Assembly: GCA_012799795.1 (NCBI GenBank)
Contig: JAAZKO010000015.1
Coordinates: forward strand, 1 to 6,944
From: Minisyncoccota bacterium
GTDB taxonomy: Bacteria > Patescibacteriota > Microgenomatia > UBA1400 > PJMF01
DNA length: 6,944 nucleotides
Direction of reading: 5' to 3'
Part shown: piece after piece, positions 5,844 to 6,944 of the stretch
Layout of the letters: every line of letters begins with the position of its first letter
Numbering within the stretch: position 1 is the stretch's first letter
The notes under the pieces: generated by a model
What the model saw: only the letters and a program-made list of their open reading frames with translations
Databases searched by the model: none
What the model was told of the DNA's origin: nothing
Translations under genes and position numbers: made by a program

Positions 5844-5847
5844 GCTT

Positions 5848-6813
5848 TTAAAAATTAAGATTTACTAAACTTTTTTCAGGCCGAACAAATTGATAAACAT
5901 TAAAAATCCAAGCCAATAATTTTTGTGTATCGCTGTAACGATCTTGGCTATTCATTAAGCTAATTAAAACCTCTCGACCATTGCGTTCAACCAAAGTTAC
6001 TAAAACTTCACCAGCCCAATCTGTGGTTCCCGTTTTCACTCCTTTTATTCCACCTAGTCTTCCTAAGAGCTGATTGGTGTTAAATAACTGATAGGCAGTA
6101 GTTGTTTGCTTAGTATTAGCTTCATTCTGAGAATTAATTTCTAAATAAGGAGTGGCCACAAGTCCTCGCAAAAAATCATTTTTCAATAACTCCCTGGCTA
6201 AAACATTAAGGTCTCTGGCGCTGCTCAACTGATCAAGTTCATCTAAACCAGCAGGGTTAAAAAACTGACTGTCAGCTAGATTTAGTTCTTGAGCTTTTTT
6301 ATTCATTGATCCAACAAAAGCACTCAAACCACCCGGATAATTATTGGCCAAAATGTAAGCGCTGTCATTGGCTGAAGCCAACAATAAAGCAGCTAATAAA
6401 TCTTTTGCTCTTAATTTTTCGCCAGATTGGGCATTAATTTTATTGCCAATTATTTTAGCTTCTGTCTCTACAATTAGTAACTCATCTAATTGGTAGTGCT
6501 CAATTGCCACTAAAGCCGTCAACATTTTAATGGTGGATGCTGGATATAGCTTAGCTCGAGAATTTTTTTCATAAAGTAAGGTAGAACTCTCTAAATCAAA
6601 AGCATAAACACTTTCCGCAGTCAAATCTAAATTTTCCCAAAAATGATCTTGATTGACGTCTGGATTCTTATAAATAGCAACAAAATCCAGGGGCCTCAGA
6701 TATAAAGCTTGTTTTTCGATTTTTTTCTCTGGATAAAAAAGCAGGATTAATGTTAAGAGTAAAGAAAGAGCAATTAAAAACAATAATAGCACTCGCCAAG
6801 ATAAGTTTTTCAC
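5848..6813 (-). CDS. D-alanyl-D-alanine carboxypeptidase (peptidase S11, PBP5/DacA-like)
   Basis: This 321-residue penicillin-binding-protein-type serine peptidase trims the terminal D-Ala from peptidoglycan stem peptides outside the membrane. All three active-site motifs are present: S-x-x-K as STIK (S93, K96), S-x-N as SAN (147-149) and KTGT (260-263). The family block FFNPAGLDELDQLSSARDL (184-202) also fits S11. The N-terminus has one strong hydrophobic segment (about 7-26) followed by PEKKIEK with no obvious cleavage site, so it is probably an uncleaved anchor. About 60 residues follow KTG, so the beta-rich second domain and C-terminal amphipathic anchor of E. coli PBP5 are absent. The start is GTG at 6811-6813, 9 bp after the aspS stop. 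An in-frame TGA lies two codons upstream, so no longer form exists. GAGAA lies almost against the start codon, so the SD is poor. Confidence 0.94.
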   Translation of the reverse strand: MKNLSWRVLLLFLIALSLLLTLILLFYPEKKIEKQALYLRPLDFVAIYKNPDVNQDHFWENLDLTAESVYAFDLESSTLLYEKNSRAKLYPASTIKMLTALVAIEHYQLDELLIVETEAKIIGNKINAQSGEKLRAKDLLAALLLASANDSAYILANNYPGGLSAFVGSMNKKAQELNLADSQFFNPAGLDELDQLSSARDLNVLARELLKNDFLRGLVATPYLEINSQNEANTKQTTTAYQLFNTNQLLGRLGGIKGVKTGTTDWAGEVLVTLVERNGREVLISLMNSQDRYSDTQKLLAWIFNVYQFVRPEKSLVNLNF

Positions 6814-6822
6814 TTCTCAATT

Positions 6823-6944
6823 CTAACTCGATTTTTGATCTGCTGTCACGCCCAATTTCAATTCTGCCAGCTGCTCTGCACTAACGGGGCTAGGTGCATC
6901 CATCACACTAGTTCGACCGCCAGCAGTCATTGGAAAAGCCATGG
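6823..6944 (-). CDS. aspS: Aspartyl-tRNA synthetase, C-terminal end (cut by window edge)
   Basis: Forty codons, including the TAG stop at 6823-6825, are visible; the gene continues beyond the right edge. The peptide contains AFPMTAGGRTSVMDAPSPVS followed by AEQLAELKLGV. This is the conserved end of bacterial-type AspRS (the AFPK...DAPSPVs.eQL.eL pattern), a class II synthetase that charges tRNA-Asp in the cytoplasm. The conserved Arg here (GGR) belongs to the class II motif 3 region or just after it in this family; the rest of the catalytic core is outside the window. A GTG-started S11 peptidase gene follows after 9 bp, suggesting co-transcription. Recognition is firm despite the short length because this segment is highly conserved. 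Confidence 0.87.
   Translation of the reverse strand, partial: MAFPMTAGGRTSVMDAPSPVSAEQLAELKLGVTADQKSS

Noticed and set aside
5800..5847. Rho-independent terminator after the S11 peptidase gene
   Set aside because: The gap has A/T tracts but no GC-containing inverted repeat; a promoter explains it better.

Overview
The window is AT-rich, tightly packed, and every gene I can support lies on the minus strand. Compact genes, short or overlapping junctions, a lysine-rich AT-biased proteome and stripped-down versions of universal proteins suggest a small-genome bacterium. The Candidate Phyla Radiation (Patescibacteria), possibly the Microgenomates side, is my best guess. This is inferred from gene style; there is no rRNA or other taxonomic marker in the window.

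In the direction of transcription (right to left) the order is: the C-terminal end of aspartyl-tRNA synthetase (aspS, 6823-6944, cut by the window edge); an S11 D-Ala-D-Ala carboxypeptidase (5848-6813); a promoter-like site (5815-5843); a membrane-anchored protein of unknown function (4696-5799); glutamyl-tRNA synthetase (gltX, 3233-4693); a second uncharacterised protein (2419-3240) that overlaps gltX; the rRNA-maturation endoribonuclease ybeY (2014-2409); DNA polymerase III gamma/tau (dnaX, 415-1983); the nucleoid-associated protein ybaB (82-369); and the first 25 codons of what looks like a RdgB/HAM1 nucleotide-sanitising pyrophosphatase (1-75).

The genes are mostly housekeeping: tRNA charging (aspS, gltX), ribosome maturation (ybeY), replication and nucleoid (dnaX, ybaB), nucleotide pool hygiene (rdgB-like) and peptidoglycan trimming (S11 peptidase). 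The two unknown genes flank gltX. Junctions of -8 to +48 bp suggest one or two transcripts, with possible internal promoters before the 4696-5799 gene and before ybaB.

I see no mobile element, CRISPR array, tRNA, rRNA, phage gene or defence system, and no clear undescribed multi-gene system. The most interesting signal is inside dnaX. An A10 run lies in the linker between the clamp-loader core and the tau-type C-terminal domain, and both alternative frames stop within five codons. This is the layout expected of a slippage site that makes a short gamma-like form. Other oddities are the loss of the DnaX zinc-finger cysteines, a degenerate HIGH motif (HVAS) in GluRS, a YbeY that stops right after its metal-binding histidines, and the two uncharacterised proteins, one with a DPBB-like motif.
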